This document shows positions 17,939 through 27,456 of a DNA stretch of 64,000 nucleotides, piece after piece; within the stretch, counting starts at the first letter, position 1, and the number at the start of each line of letters is the position of its first letter. Made by a program: the position numbers and the translations under genes. The DNA comes from a marine gamma proteobacterium HTCC2148. GTDB lineage: Bacteria; Pseudomonadota; Gammaproteobacteria; Pseudomonadales; Halieaceae. Where the stretch lies: assembly GCA_000156295.1 (NCBI GenBank), contig DS999229.1, positions 24,742-88,741 on the forward strand, read 5' to 3'. The notes beneath the pieces were generated by a model. The model saw only the letters and a list, made by a program, of their open reading frames with translations. It searched no databases and was not told where the DNA came from.

Positions 17939-19051
17939 TCATAGAAACTCCAGGCCCGGCACGGCGTCGATTCCCAGACCCGGCGTGGAATTTAACTCGA
18001 TCCTGGGACCATCGAACACAGTACCGCCTACAATGGGGCTTTGCCGACACAACATGGGCGCATCCAGGTCTACCCGCTTTATCACCGCTGACCTTGCGGC
18101 TGCGACATGAGCAGCGGCACCCACTGCGATTGCGCTTTCCAACATGCAGCCCATCATGCAGCTGATTCCAGCATCAGCAGCGATATCGGCAACACGCAAA
18201 GCGCCAGTGATACCAGCACTCTTCACCAGTTTGATATTGATAATATCGGCTGCGCCAGCTGCAATTATGCTGACTGCGTCCTCGTCACAAAAGACACTTT
18301 CGTCAGCCATCACTGGAGTATCCAGCGCCAGGCACACGCGGGCGAGCCCCGCTATATCGCCGGCGGGCACCGGTTGCTCAAGCAGATCTATGCTAATGCC
18401 GCGCTTGTTCAAGGCATGGATAACGCCCACCGCCTGGTCGCTGGTCCAGGCCTGGTTGGCGTCCAGATAAATCCGGGCTCTACCGGCAATCGCGGCAGCC
18501 ACCTGAGAGACTCTTTCGATGTCTCCGTCTCCACTGCCACCCACTTTCAGTTTCAGTGTGGCAAACCCTCTGTCCAAAGCATCCAGCGCACCAGCAACCA
18601 TGACTTCCGGTTCATCAACGCTAACGGTAATACCTGTATCAGGCAGCGAAGAACCACCCCCGAGAAAATCAGCAAGAGGCACGCCGGCCGCCTGCGCCGC
18701 CAAGTCGAACACCGCGATCTCTAACGCAGAACGCGCATTTACGTTATCTTTTGGCAACTGATCAAAGAGCGCCAGCACAGAGCCGAGGTCATCGAACGGC
18801 CGGCCGTCAAGAGCGGGAAGCAGGTCGCGTACCAGTGAAGTCATTATGCTCTGGTGATCCTGCCCCGTTATCGCCCTGGTAGCCGGAGCGCTACCGTAGC
18901 CGAGTTTGCCGCAATCAGATTCCAGTAACACCACCACATCTTCGACCTCGTCCACCTGCCGTAATGCAGTTTTGAAAGGCAAGCGTAAAGGTGCCCGCAG
19001 CATGGCCAGGCGATATCCCGATACCCTCACGGGTCGACGCCTCCCAGCCAC
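17939..19051 (-). CDS. Dipeptide epimerase (L-Ala-D/L-Glu type), enolase superfamily
   Basis: A 370-residue enzyme of the muconate-lactonizing/enolase superfamily. The catalytic lysine pair is Lys167-x-Lys169 (TLKLKVGG). Metal ligands are Asp197 (YLDANQAW), Glu225 (LLEQPV) and Asp250 (MADES). The opposite general base is Lys274 (NIKLVKS). CMLES near 310 fits L-Ala-D/L-Glu epimerases. The usual reaction turns L-Ala-D-Glu from murein into L-Ala-L-Glu, which can be hydrolysed for use. Its start overlaps the upstream DUF819 gene by 25 bp, and the LD-carboxypeptidase follows after 45 bp. This context strongly supports murein peptide catabolism. Confidence 0.88.
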   Translation of the reverse strand: MAGRRRPVRVSGYRLAMLRAPLRLPFKTALRQVDEVEDVVVLLESDCGKLGYGSAPATRAITGQDHQSIMTSLVRDLLPALDGRPFDDLGSVLALFDQLPKDNVNARSALEIAVFDLAAQAAGVPLADFLGGGSSLPDTGITVSVDEPEVMVAGALDALDRGFATLKLKVGGSGDGDIERVSQVAAAIAGRARIYLDANQAWTSDQAVGVIHALNKRGISIDLLEQPVPAGDIAGLARVCLALDTPVMADESVFCDEDAVSIIAAGAADIINIKLVKSAGITGALRVADIAADAGISCMMGCMLESAIAVGAAAHVAAARSAVIKRVDLDAPMLCRQSPIVGGTVFDGPRIELNSTPGLGIDAVPGLEFL

Positions 19052-20232
19052 ATCAGCACCTTGCCCACCAATAGCCCGCCGGCCGTGCCTACCACGTAAC
19101 CCAACAACGCCATTAACACTCCAACGGGCAGCAACTGCCTTGAATAGGCCGCTGCGAGAATTGGCGCCGATGCTACACCTCCTATGTTGGCTAGCGACGC
19201 GATTCCGCAGGTGAACAAATCCAGACGCAGCAGCCGCGCTGCCACCAGCATGAAGCCGGCATGCACCAATAGAATCACCACGCCGGCCATTAAATAGATT
19301 GGAGCGCTTGCCAGGTCGGCAAAAGAGGTACGTGAAGCAATAGTCGCCACCATCAAGTAGAGCAGTGCGTTGGCCAGGGTCTCGCTACCGGACAAACGTG
19401 ACAGTGGCGTATAAGCGAGCACCAGACCCAGGGCAGTCACCGCCAGAATACGAACGACACTGACCGTGAAGAAACCGTCGCCTCCAAGCCATTGACCAAC
19501 CTGGTCCGCCAGCATTGCGCCCAGCAAACCAGTGCCAAATAACAGCAGTAACTGTGGCTCTCGCAAGCGACCACCGCTTTTGGCATGGTCGATTTTAACA
19601 TCCAGTTTGATCGGATCGGCGCGTGACCAGGCATTGAAACGATCGGCCAGTGGCACCAGCGCCAGCAGTAACATCAGCCACAGGGAGTAATCGATAGAAT
19701 CGACCAGCAAGGCATAGCCCAGGTCTGCGTCCGGCACTGCCAGCGCCGTTTGCACCGCAACCATGTTGGCAGTTCCTCCTAACCAACTGCCTGCCAGAGT
19801 GGCGAATACGCCCCATGCGCCCTCTCCAAGCAGACTGCGGAACAATAAAAAGGCCACCAGACAGCCGATGATAATGCCCATGGCGGCCACCAGGAACGCC
19901 GCCAATAAGCGCGGCCCCAGCTTGAGCAATTCGCCTATTCTGCATTGCAGCAGCAACAGCAAAATCATGGCTGGCACCAGCAAACGTTTAATTTCAGCAT
20001 AGGCCTGGGATTGAGCGTCGTTGACGGCCCAAAGGCCACCACCAGCGAGCAACATCGCACTCATATAGGTCAACACAATGGGCGGCAGCCAGCGGAAGAC
20101 AGGCCATTCTGGTCGATTCTGCCCCAGCCATATCAGCGTGCCCGCCAGCATAACCAGGGACGCCAAATATCCCGCGACGCTGCTGATCACATTAACTTCC
20201 CCGTCGTTTTTTATGTCGCTAGCATGCGACAT
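19027..20232 (-). CDS. DUF819-family membrane protein, probable permease
   Basis: A 401-residue protein with about 10-11 membrane helices. Recognisable stretches include LLQCRIGELLKLGPRLLAAFL, LAGSWLGGTANMVAVQTAL and CGIASLANIGGVASAPILAAAY. The repeated small-residue motifs SWLGGTANM and NIGGVASAP in the two halves suggest an inverted-repeat transporter. DUF819 proteins are of unproven function but often sit beside dipeptide epimerases. Here it is the first gene of the block and overlaps the epimerase by 25 bp. An inner-membrane importer for murein dipeptides is a reasonable inference. Its promoter shares 20233-20363 with the divergent AsmA gene. Confidence 0.82.
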   Translation of the reverse strand: MSHASDIKNDGEVNVISSVAGYLASLVMLAGTLIWLGQNRPEWPVFRWLPPIVLTYMSAMLLAGGGLWAVNDAQSQAYAEIKRLLVPAMILLLLLQCRIGELLKLGPRLLAAFLVAAMGIIIGCLVAFLLFRSLLGEGAWGVFATLAGSWLGGTANMVAVQTALAVPDADLGYALLVDSIDYSLWLMLLLALVPLADRFNAWSRADPIKLDVKIDHAKSGGRLREPQLLLLFGTGLLGAMLADQVGQWLGGDGFFTVSVVRILAVTALGLVLAYTPLSRLSGSETLANALLYLMVATIASRTSFADLASAPIYLMAGVVILLVHAGFMLVAARLLRLDLFTCGIASLANIGGVASAPILAAAYSRQLLPVGVLMALLGYVVGTAGGLLVGKVLMWLGGVDP

Positions 20233-20363
20233 CCCCGTGAAATTCTCAATCGAGCAGGAAGCAGGTGCGGGCTTATCATAAAAACCTTATGAGGCGGCTT
20301 TGCAGAACCTGTTCTATTATCAACTATACGACCCCTGATGATTTCCAAAGAAAAGGATTCCAG

Positions 20364-22235
20364 ATGCCACGCATTCTGCTCTACATCATTCTCGCACCGC
20401 TCATTTTAGTGATTGTTGCCGCCCTACTCATCCCCGTCATGGTGGACGAGGAAAAAATGCTGCAACTGGCCGCCGATGAGGTGCGTAAACAGACCGGTGC
20501 CGAATTGTCCGTACTCGGAGGCGCTGACCTCAGGATTTTTCCAACACTGGGATTAGCACTGGCAGACGTGTCACTGGATATGCCGTCCGATCAACAGCCC
20601 AGCTTGCAGGCAAGGTCGCTCAATATTGGCGTGGAGCTAATTCCCCTGTTATCTAAAGAAGTCGCCATCGAGACGATAGAACTGGATGGTGTTGTCATTA
20701 AAATGACCACTGAGCCCGAGGCGGCGCCCATCGATACCAGTAAGCTAAATGACAAGCAACTGGGTGAATTTTATGCCAAACGCCAGGCCGATATCGATGA
20801 GGCGAGGCAGGCAGCCTCGACAGAGGCGGCGGTTGCTGTGCCGCTAGCACTGGAAGTCGCCAGCCTCAGCATCACTGATTCGCGCATTGAAATGACTGAG
20901 GTAGGCGGTGACACCAGTATCATCGAAATCGATAACCTGAAGGTTAGCGGCCTCAACCTTGAAGGCCGTTCAATTCCACTGGAGGGATCGGTAATCCTGG
21001 CGGGAGATGAGCCGCTGGTGGTTATGTTCAATGGCTCGGTGGTGGTCAGCCAGGAGACTCAGATGCTTGGTATTGAAGAGATGGACCTTACCCTAAAAGG
21101 CGCCCTGGCTGAGACAGTCGCCCTGAATACTTCCGGGGAAGTCGATATGAATAGACAGGTCGCAGACCTGAAACTGGTCGCGACGATTGGTGACACCAGA
21201 GCGGATGGCCAACTGCGTTATGCCGCATTTGAGAGCCCGCAAATCGACACACAGTTGCGCCTCAATCAGTTCACCCCGGCACTGCTGGCACTGGCGGGGC
21301 CCGAAGCGGCCGATACCAAACCGGTTCAGCCAAGTCCGGAGGAGGCCGAGGATACTCCGCTGCCACTTGATGCGCTGCGCGTAATAGACACCCGTGCCGA
21401 TCTCAGCATCGACAAAGTCATCTGGGGTGCCCACCAGGTAGACAACCTCAAGGCAAAACTGCGAGTGAATAAGGGCGCGGCGAACTTCCCCAGCATCACC
21501 GGCGATATTCACGGCGGCAAACTAGACATGAAAGCCAGTCTCAATGCCAAAAACAGCCTGGCCAAGATCAACACCCGGGGGACGCTCAGTAATGTCGATA
21601 TCGCCCAGGCCCTGGTGGCCTCCGAAGTCGAACCCGTTCTGAGTGGAAAGGCCAGCCTGAACTGGAAACTCAACGGCGAGGGCAATACCAGCGGGGCCAT
21701 CACTCAGACCCTGAAGGGGCCTATTGACCTGCTCACGGAACAGGCCGTATTAAAAGATATGGCGGTCGAAAAAATGCTGTGTGAAGGCGTTGCGCTGGTT
21801 AATCAGAAGAGTCTGGCGGCGGACTTTCCCAATAGCAGTGCATTCGAGGAGTTATCGGTAAGAATCAACCTGGGCAATGGCAAAGCACGCTTACAGCCGC
21901 TCAAGGCAAAGTTCCCTGATATACGTCTGGTAGGCAAAGGCGCACTGGATATAGTCACTATGGACTTCGATGCGACCTTTGCCGCAAAACTGTCTGCTGG
22001 TCTAACCAAACTGGATCCGGCCTGCAAAGTAAACGACAGCATTACCGCCATAGAATGGCCGGTAAATTGCGAGGGCAACGTGACCGGCGAACCAGCCGAT
22101 TGGTGCTCAGTAGACACTACCGGAATTATCGAAGACCTGGCAGGCAACGAGCTAAAACGTAAAGCGCAGAAAGAGGTCGAGAAAAAATACGGTGAAGAAG
22201 CAGGAGGTCTGTTGAGAGGCCTGCTGGGCAGGTAA
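20364..22235 (+). CDS. AsmA-family protein
   Basis: A 623-residue envelope protein from the ATG at 20364, which has AAAAGGA six bases upstream; an in-frame ATG at 20265 has no such site and adds non-matching residues. It begins with one membrane helix (LLYIILAPLILVIVAALLIP). A long beta-rich periplasmic region follows, starting LAADEVRKQTGAELSV. The C-terminal AsmA domain includes LKGPIDLLTEQAVLKDMAVE and ADFPNSSAFEELSV. AsmA-family proteins form bridge-like grooves thought to carry phospholipids towards the outer membrane. A low-complexity loop near 315-330 is proline/glutamate-rich. A second, larger AsmA protein is at 56422-59748. Confidence 0.88.
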   Translation: MPRILLYIILAPLILVIVAALLIPVMVDEEKMLQLAADEVRKQTGAELSVLGGADLRIFPTLGLALADVSLDMPSDQQPSLQARSLNIGVELIPLLSKEVAIETIELDGVVIKMTTEPEAAPIDTSKLNDKQLGEFYAKRQADIDEARQAASTEAAVAVPLALEVASLSITDSRIEMTEVGGDTSIIEIDNLKVSGLNLEGRSIPLEGSVILAGDEPLVVMFNGSVVVSQETQMLGIEEMDLTLKGALAETVALNTSGEVDMNRQVADLKLVATIGDTRADGQLRYAAFESPQIDTQLRLNQFTPALLALAGPEAADTKPVQPSPEEAEDTPLPLDALRVIDTRADLSIDKVIWGAHQVDNLKAKLRVNKGAANFPSITGDIHGGKLDMKASLNAKNSLAKINTRGTLSNVDIAQALVASEVEPVLSGKASLNWKLNGEGNTSGAITQTLKGPIDLLTEQAVLKDMAVEKMLCEGVALVNQKSLAADFPNSSAFEELSVRINLGNGKARLQPLKAKFPDIRLVGKGALDIVTMDFDATFAAKLSAGLTKLDPACKVNDSITAIEWPVNCEGNVTGEPADWCSVDTTGIIEDLAGNELKRKAQKEVEKKYGEEAGGLLRGLLGR

Positions 22236-22360
22236 ATCGGCTATTGTGGACGGTCAAAAGCACCGGTGGTTAAAAGCGACCAGGCGCTTGGCATCGTCAG
22301 CTACGATCAGCTGGCGTTCGATCAACTTTGCGCGTTGATCGACTAAAGAAAAACGACCCG

Positions 22361-22870
22361 CTACTCGGGCATATGAGGTTGGTCATCTTCTTCCAAGTGA
22401 TGTTCCCTATCGGGCGGTAACTTGCCCAGCATCTTCTCCAGCTGCGCTGCGTGGGATGCCTCCTCAGCCGAAAACTGCGCCGCCAGGTGCCGGGTTTCCC
22501 CATCGGAACTGGCGTCCGCGAAGGAACGATAAAACTTTTCTGCGGCACGCTCGTTTTCCAGTGCCAACAACATGGCCTGGCGCAAACTCATACGATAGTG
22601 CACTGCTTCGTAACTGACAGCCTCCGGTGACTCTTCCTCTGGCCAGCCAAACTCCCAAGCTTTCAGGCCTGGTAACTCAATGTCCTGGGCGATTTCTGCG
22701 ACCTCCTCAAGGTGCAGACGAGACTCCTCTGCCATGCGGTTAAAAAACCCAGCCACATCGGTATTATGATGCGCAATCATAGCCTGGGCGAGTTCCAGGT
22801 AGCGTTCTCTTGCCTCTGATTCCAGCTCCACTGAATGAGCTAGAAAGTCGCCCAGTTGCTGATTACTCAT
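22361..22870 (-). CDS. Ferritin-like/rubrerythrin-type protein
   Basis: A 169-residue all-helical protein. Two Glu/His-bearing helical halves (ESEARERYLELAQ with EESRLHLEEV, and NERAAEKFYRSF with AEEASHAAQLEKML) fit the ferritin-like four-helix di-iron fold. No rubredoxin CxxC domain is present. It overlaps the KorB gene by 4 bp and so is the last gene of a korA-korB-ferritin unit. It may protect the oxygen-sensitive ferredoxin-linked enzyme from peroxide, or store iron for it. The second ExxH motif is clear and the first is less standard, so metal binding is likely but not certain. Confidence 0.8.
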   Translation of the reverse strand: MSNQQLGDFLAHSVELESEARERYLELAQAMIAHHNTDVAGFFNRMAEESRLHLEEVAEIAQDIELPGLKAWEFGWPEEESPEAVSYEAVHYRMSLRQAMLLALENERAAEKFYRSFADASSDGETRHLAAQFSAEEASHAAQLEKMLGKLPPDREHHLEEDDQPHMPE

Positions 22871-23691
22871 AGCCTGAAGCCTTCAGTAATGTCCGTTGAT
22901 TGCCGCTCGACTTGTTCCGGCGGCCAGGCATTGCGCGCGGCATTGTAGAGTACGCCAGTCTGAAAACCATTCTCGTGGAGAAACAAACTCGCGGCGGCAT
23001 CGGCGTCCGTCAAGGCAGGCGCTTCTCGCTCGCTGACCACCGCCTTCCAATCTGTTTGCTCGGGACAGAAGGTGATGCACTGGGACAATACATGCACAAA
23101 ACTGAACCCGGGATGCTCCACTGCTTCGGCAATGAGCCGTGCCAATTGGTTGGGGTTGCCTGAATAGCCGCGCGCAATCCAGGGCGCTCCGGAAGCCAGC
23201 GCCAGTGCTGCAGGTTTGAAAGGTCGCACGCCCGGGCCATGGGGCGTCAGCTTGCTGTGATCCCAGTCAGCGGCGGTAGTAGGTGACGCCTGACCCTTGG
23301 TCATACCATAGACTTCATTATCCATGGCGATATAGGTGATATTAACGTTGCGGCGGCAGGCGTGAATAAAGTGGTTACCACCAATAGAAAAACCGTCGCC
23401 GTCACCCCCAAGGGCAATCACTGTCAAGTCTGGCCTTGCAACTTTGAGACCCTGGGCAATCGCAAGCCCCCGGCCATGCACGCCATGAAAGCCGTAACTG
23501 TCGACATATGCAGGCAGGCGCGACGAACACCCAATCCCGGAGACCAAAACAGTATCGTCCTTATCAATCCCCAGAGCAGCAAAAGCCTTGGTGAGCGCAT
23601 TGAGCACCGAGAAGTGGCCACAGCCAGGGCACCAGATGGGCTTTACTGATGATTTGTAATCTTTCGGTTTTGCTTTTGCGATCAGGTTCAT
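22867..23691 (-). CDS. korB: 2-oxoacid:ferredoxin oxidoreductase, beta subunit (TPP-binding)
   Basis: A 274-residue thiamine-diphosphate subunit. It opens with WCPGCGHFSVL (Cys21, Cys24) and has the TPP/Mg signature GGDGDGFSIGGNHF at about 96-108. GIGCSSRLPAY and ITYIAMDNEVYGMTKGQ are family hallmarks. With KorA it decarboxylates a 2-oxoacid (2-oxoglutarate is the likeliest) to the CoA ester and reduces ferredoxin. It overlaps korA upstream and the ferritin-like gene downstream by 4 bp each, a tight operon. No dedicated ferredoxin gene is adjacent. Confidence 0.92.
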   Translation of the reverse strand: MNLIAKAKPKDYKSSVKPIWCPGCGHFSVLNALTKAFAALGIDKDDTVLVSGIGCSSRLPAYVDSYGFHGVHGRGLAIAQGLKVARPDLTVIALGGDGDGFSIGGNHFIHACRRNVNITYIAMDNEVYGMTKGQASPTTAADWDHSKLTPHGPGVRPFKPAALALASGAPWIARGYSGNPNQLARLIAEAVEHPGFSFVHVLSQCITFCPEQTDWKAVVSEREAPALTDADAAASLFLHENGFQTGVLYNAARNAWPPEQVERQSTDITEGFRL

Positions 23692-25397
23692 ACAGTCACC
23701 TCCTGAGCCACTGCGGTGGCGATAGCATGCCCACTGAGAGGAACCGGTCCCGCCCTGGAGTAGCTGTGTAACGCCTGATTAAAGTCCATCATGCCACGCA
23801 AATATTGAAACAGTTGTCCGCCGTGATTCTGCTCAACAACAAACACTGTGTTGCAAGCTTCCAGCGCGGCTGTCAGCTGTTCCCGCTGCAATGGCGCAAG
23901 TAATCGCAAGGAGACGGTGCGAACGTTAATGCCCTGCCGGGCAAGCAAATCGGCCGCTTCGTTAACGGCTGCAGACGCTGAGCCAAAGCATACCAGCGCC
24001 ACCTGCCCATTCCCCTGAACACGCGCCCAGGCATTACCGTAGTTGTAGGTTGTTAACTTTCGAGCTCGCTTGGCCAATTGCAGCTGATGATCGTCGTCCC
24101 GTGCTGACGGTGTTCCCTTCTCATCATGTTCGAGACCATCCGCAGTAAAGCGCTGATCCGCATCTCCCGGTATCGCCAGTGTCGAAACGCCAGAATCGGT
24201 GAGGCGGTAACGCAAGTAATCATTGTCATTGTCCTGTGCACCAGCCACTTGCGATTCACAACGCAACGGTTCACTGATCACTGCGGTTGACTGACCAATG
24301 AACTGGTCTGACAGGACAATAGCGGCTGTTTGTAAACCCTGAGCCAAATTCACTGCCCAACCAGATGTAAACACACAGTCGGCAATATCCAGGGGGGCAA
24401 GCACCAGGTGGGGTGCATCACCGTGCAGACCATGTAAGGCGATGTTCAGATCACTTTGCTCGGATTTGGTGGGTATGCCTGTGGATGGCCCGCCTCTCAT
24501 TACATTGAGAATGGTAACCGGGGTCTCGCTGGCCACCGCCAAACCGATACTCTCGGTCATCAAGGCCAAGCCTGGACCTGAGGTCGCGGTAAGCGAGGGA
24601 ACGCCACCGAAAGCAGCACCAATCGTCATATTAATGGCAGCCAGTTCATCTTCGGCCTGCACCAGGTTGCCATTTAACTTTTCCAGCCCGCCAGCCATCC
24701 ACTCAAGCACGTCAGAGGCCGGGGTAATGGGATAGGCGGCAACAAAACGCACACCCGCTTCAAGCGCGCCAAGTCCAGCAGCCTGGTTACCACTCATGTA
24801 CCAGGCGCCTTTGGCGCCCATTTTTGGCAACGACAGCTCGCAGTCCGGAGCCTGCGTCGTCCCCGCACTAATGCAGGCAATCGCAGCGTGACGATATGCC
24901 TCCGGTTTGGCCTTCAGTTTTTGCAGCGTTAGTTGTTCCAGGCTGTCAAGCGGCAGCCCCAACAAGCGCCCCAGCAAACCCAGTGCAAACATATTGACCC
25001 GGCCTTCAGCATGAGTGTCAGCGGCAAGTCTGGCCATGGGAAATCGAAGGAGTCTGGGCTGTGCAGCGAGAACCTCAGGGGGTGGATCGCAGGCGGGTTC
25101 ACAAATGACAAGCGCGTCCCTGGCAATACGGATTTCATCGCCAAAGCGGGTAAAGTTATTCCAATCAAAGGCCAGCAGAACATCGTATTGTCTGGCGGCG
25201 GTATAGCGCTCAGTTTCTGTCAGCTTCAGTAATGCAGCGGACTCGCCACCACGAATCTGCGGACCGAACGCCTTGCGTAACAAACCGCGTCCGCCCTCTT
25301 TGGCCCAAGCTTGAAGCAGCAGTTCCCCTACAGATATAACGCCGGCGCCTCCGGCTCCGGTTATCGCAATAGACAGCTCCGTGCCGGTCATACTCAC
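23688..25397 (-). CDS. korA: 2-oxoacid:ferredoxin oxidoreductase, fused gamma-alpha subunit
   Basis: A 569-residue subunit. Residues 1-185 are the gamma domain (AITGAGGAGVISVGELL, AFGPQIRGGESAA). The alpha/pyrimidine-binding domain follows (GNQAAGLGALEAGVRFVAAYPITPASDVLEWM, QAEDELAAINMTIGAAFGG, TATSGPGLALM). The C-terminal domain carries transketolase-like features. The gamma-alpha fusion is the common two-subunit form of 2-oxoglutarate and other 2-oxoacid:acceptor oxidoreductases. In aerobic bacteria it can replace or supplement the 2-oxoglutarate dehydrogenase complex. Korb overlaps its 3' end by 4 bp. A non-canonical spacer (approximately residues 395-430) looks low in conservation. Confidence 0.92.
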   Translation of the reverse strand: MSMTGTELSIAITGAGGAGVISVGELLLQAWAKEGGRGLLRKAFGPQIRGGESAALLKLTETERYTAARQYDVLLAFDWNNFTRFGDEIRIARDALVICEPACDPPPEVLAAQPRLLRFPMARLAADTHAEGRVNMFALGLLGRLLGLPLDSLEQLTLQKLKAKPEAYRHAAIACISAGTTQAPDCELSLPKMGAKGAWYMSGNQAAGLGALEAGVRFVAAYPITPASDVLEWMAGGLEKLNGNLVQAEDELAAINMTIGAAFGGVPSLTATSGPGLALMTESIGLAVASETPVTILNVMRGGPSTGIPTKSEQSDLNIALHGLHGDAPHLVLAPLDIADCVFTSGWAVNLAQGLQTAAIVLSDQFIGQSTAVISEPLRCESQVAGAQDNDNDYLRYRLTDSGVSTLAIPGDADQRFTADGLEHDEKGTPSARDDDHQLQLAKRARKLTTYNYGNAWARVQGNGQVALVCFGSASAAVNEAADLLARQGINVRTVSLRLLAPLQREQLTAALEACNTVFVVEQNHGGQLFQYLRGMMDFNQALHSYSRAGPVPLSGHAIATAVAQEVTV

Positions 25398-25492
25398 CCA
25401 CCCATCAGTTAAGACTCAAGCATAGCGATACCAACAGCTATCGCTAACGCAAATCCCGGGAAGCTTGTCCTGCCTCAATAAAAAACTGTGCG

Positions 25493-27364
25493 TCAGGCTG
25501 CTCGCAGCGCACGACCCAACGTTTTTGTACCCAGGGCTTCGGTATGGTCACCATTGCGCCAAACAGCTTCGCCATTAATGAACGTATGGGTGACAACACC
25601 GTCGGAGCGGCTCACCATTTGCTGGTGCTCGAACAACTCGCGATAGATCAGCTCTCTTCCGCTGAGATCGTCCCAGTCACGCAACGCCTCCGGATCGATC
25701 ATGGTGATATCCGCCTGATCGCCCAGTTCCAGAGTACCCACATCCAGCCCAAAAAACGCAGCGGGCTCGCTGGTGAGTCGTTTCACGATAGTAGACACAG
25801 TTCCCAGTGACTTCTGCTGAGCGAGCTTCAGGGAGTTCAGGTTGGCATCGAAAAACGCCATATTAGTGATGTGCGCGCCAGAGTCATTAAATCCAGGCAA
25901 GGTGTGCTTATGTAGTAATAAATCCAGCGTGGCTTTGTTACCGACATTTGCCACATCAACCCAATACCTGAAGCCTTTGTCATATTCACGCATCATATGC
26001 AGCATAAAGTCGGCGTCGTCGCGAATAGGCCGTGGAAACTTGTCAAATGCGTCACGCTCGGCATCTGAACGAGCCTGGTCAGCCTGTCCCCGTTGGTAAG
26101 CTTCAAGGCGATTGTACACTTGCTGAAAGGTCTCCCCGTCCCACTCGGTGATTGGAGCACCGTCGAAAGTCATGATGCCAAAATCCCTTGGAACCACCAC
26201 ATCAGGCATGCCCAGCCTGGCCTTAATGCTGGCGAGATCGTTCTCACCACGACCGTGATGCCAGTCATCGCGAAACTGCTGGATAAATTCGGGATCGTTG
26301 AGCAGTTCCCTGCGCCCGTCTACGTCGTCATATTCCTTGGCGATGAGTTTGCAGGTCGAATCCAGCTCCTCAAACAGCGGACTCACAATACCGTCAGACC
26401 AGATTCTGAAGCTTGTTCCCAGTGCCTGAAAGTGCATATTGCCCTTAAACAGGCGACCGTTCATCAGCGCCGCAAAGCCCAGGAAGGCCTTCACCGCTTT
26501 AGGCGCCAGAGCAAACTCGATCGCCGATAGCGCTGATGTTTTCAGTGTCTTGCCGAACAATCTGCCGCTGGTGAGAGTGAAGTAGAGAAACGCCTTCAGG
26601 CGGTTTTCGAGAATGGGGGTAGTCTGCCAAACCCTGTCTTTGCCGCGCACCACTCCCAGCAGCCTTTTCAGTTCTCCAAAACTGGCAAATTGGGTGGGAA
26701 TTCGCTTGTCGGTATGCGGGTCGTTAGACAAATAATGGAAGGGCAGGCCATCGGTACTCATACCGATATAGCCCTCGTCCATAGCCGTATCCAGCAGGCT
26801 TTCCATGCGCTTCATTTCTGTCTCGGTGGGCTCCCTGGAAATGCTCTCGCTCAGGCCCATGGCCTCGACTCGCAACATGGAATGGGGCAAAAACACTCCC
26901 ACATTTGGGCCCAGGGGCATACTGTCAAAGTGATCCATATATTCACCCGTGCTCTGCCAGGTCACCGCTTCAACACACTTGCGCAATACCGACTTGGGTA
27001 TGTTCTCCACCCGGGTGAAACAATCTACGATGGGGTCTTGGCCCCCCTCTTGCTGGCTGCCGAAGCAGGTTCCCAGGCTACAATTGCCAACCAGCACGGT
27101 AGTGGTGCCATGGCGCACAACCTCTGGCAGCCCGGGGTCCAGGTCGACCTCCAGATCCAGGTGGGTGTGAATATCCAGCAGGCCCGGCATCAGCCATTGC
27201 CCTTGCCCGTCGATCACTTCGGCTGCCATGGAGCGCGGCAGAAACATACCTTTGGCCGCGACACGGCCTTCCTTGATGGCAATGTCCATCTCTCGGGGCT
27301 TCTCACCGGTGCCATCAAATACCAGTGCATTCTGAATAAGGGTGTCCCAGGTCTTTCTGGACAT
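25493..27364 (-). CDS. N-acyl-D-amino-acid deacylase-family amidohydrolase
   Basis: A 623-residue metal-dependent hydrolase. The start at 27364 has AGGAG seven bases upstream; the longer frame to 27415 lacks one and would overlap the divergent gene. From this start the metal motif is His66-x-His68 (DIHTHLDLEVD). VLVGNCSLGTCFG carries the family's cysteine-containing loop. The C-terminal GFNDSGAHI holds the likely catalytic Asp. The family includes D-aminoacylases and related deacylases acting on N-acylated D-amino acids, but this long branch has many members of unknown substrate. It is divergent from selO. Confidence 0.8.
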   Translation of the reverse strand: MSRKTWDTLIQNALVFDGTGEKPREMDIAIKEGRVAAKGMFLPRSMAAEVIDGQGQWLMPGLLDIHTHLDLEVDLDPGLPEVVRHGTTTVLVGNCSLGTCFGSQQEGGQDPIVDCFTRVENIPKSVLRKCVEAVTWQSTGEYMDHFDSMPLGPNVGVFLPHSMLRVEAMGLSESISREPTETEMKRMESLLDTAMDEGYIGMSTDGLPFHYLSNDPHTDKRIPTQFASFGELKRLLGVVRGKDRVWQTTPILENRLKAFLYFTLTSGRLFGKTLKTSALSAIEFALAPKAVKAFLGFAALMNGRLFKGNMHFQALGTSFRIWSDGIVSPLFEELDSTCKLIAKEYDDVDGRRELLNDPEFIQQFRDDWHHGRGENDLASIKARLGMPDVVVPRDFGIMTFDGAPITEWDGETFQQVYNRLEAYQRGQADQARSDAERDAFDKFPRPIRDDADFMLHMMREYDKGFRYWVDVANVGNKATLDLLLHKHTLPGFNDSGAHITNMAFFDANLNSLKLAQQKSLGTVSTIVKRLTSEPAAFFGLDVGTLELGDQADITMIDPEALRDWDDLSGRELIYRELFEHQQMVSRSDGVVTHTFINGEAVWRNGDHTEALGTKTLGRALRAA

Positions 27365-27456
27365 GTTCGATCTCCTGCTTTTTCGTTTCCTGATTGGGCT
27401 ATCATGTGCGCACACACGTATATAGCAGATCAGCCGTCATCAGGATAGTTCAAACC

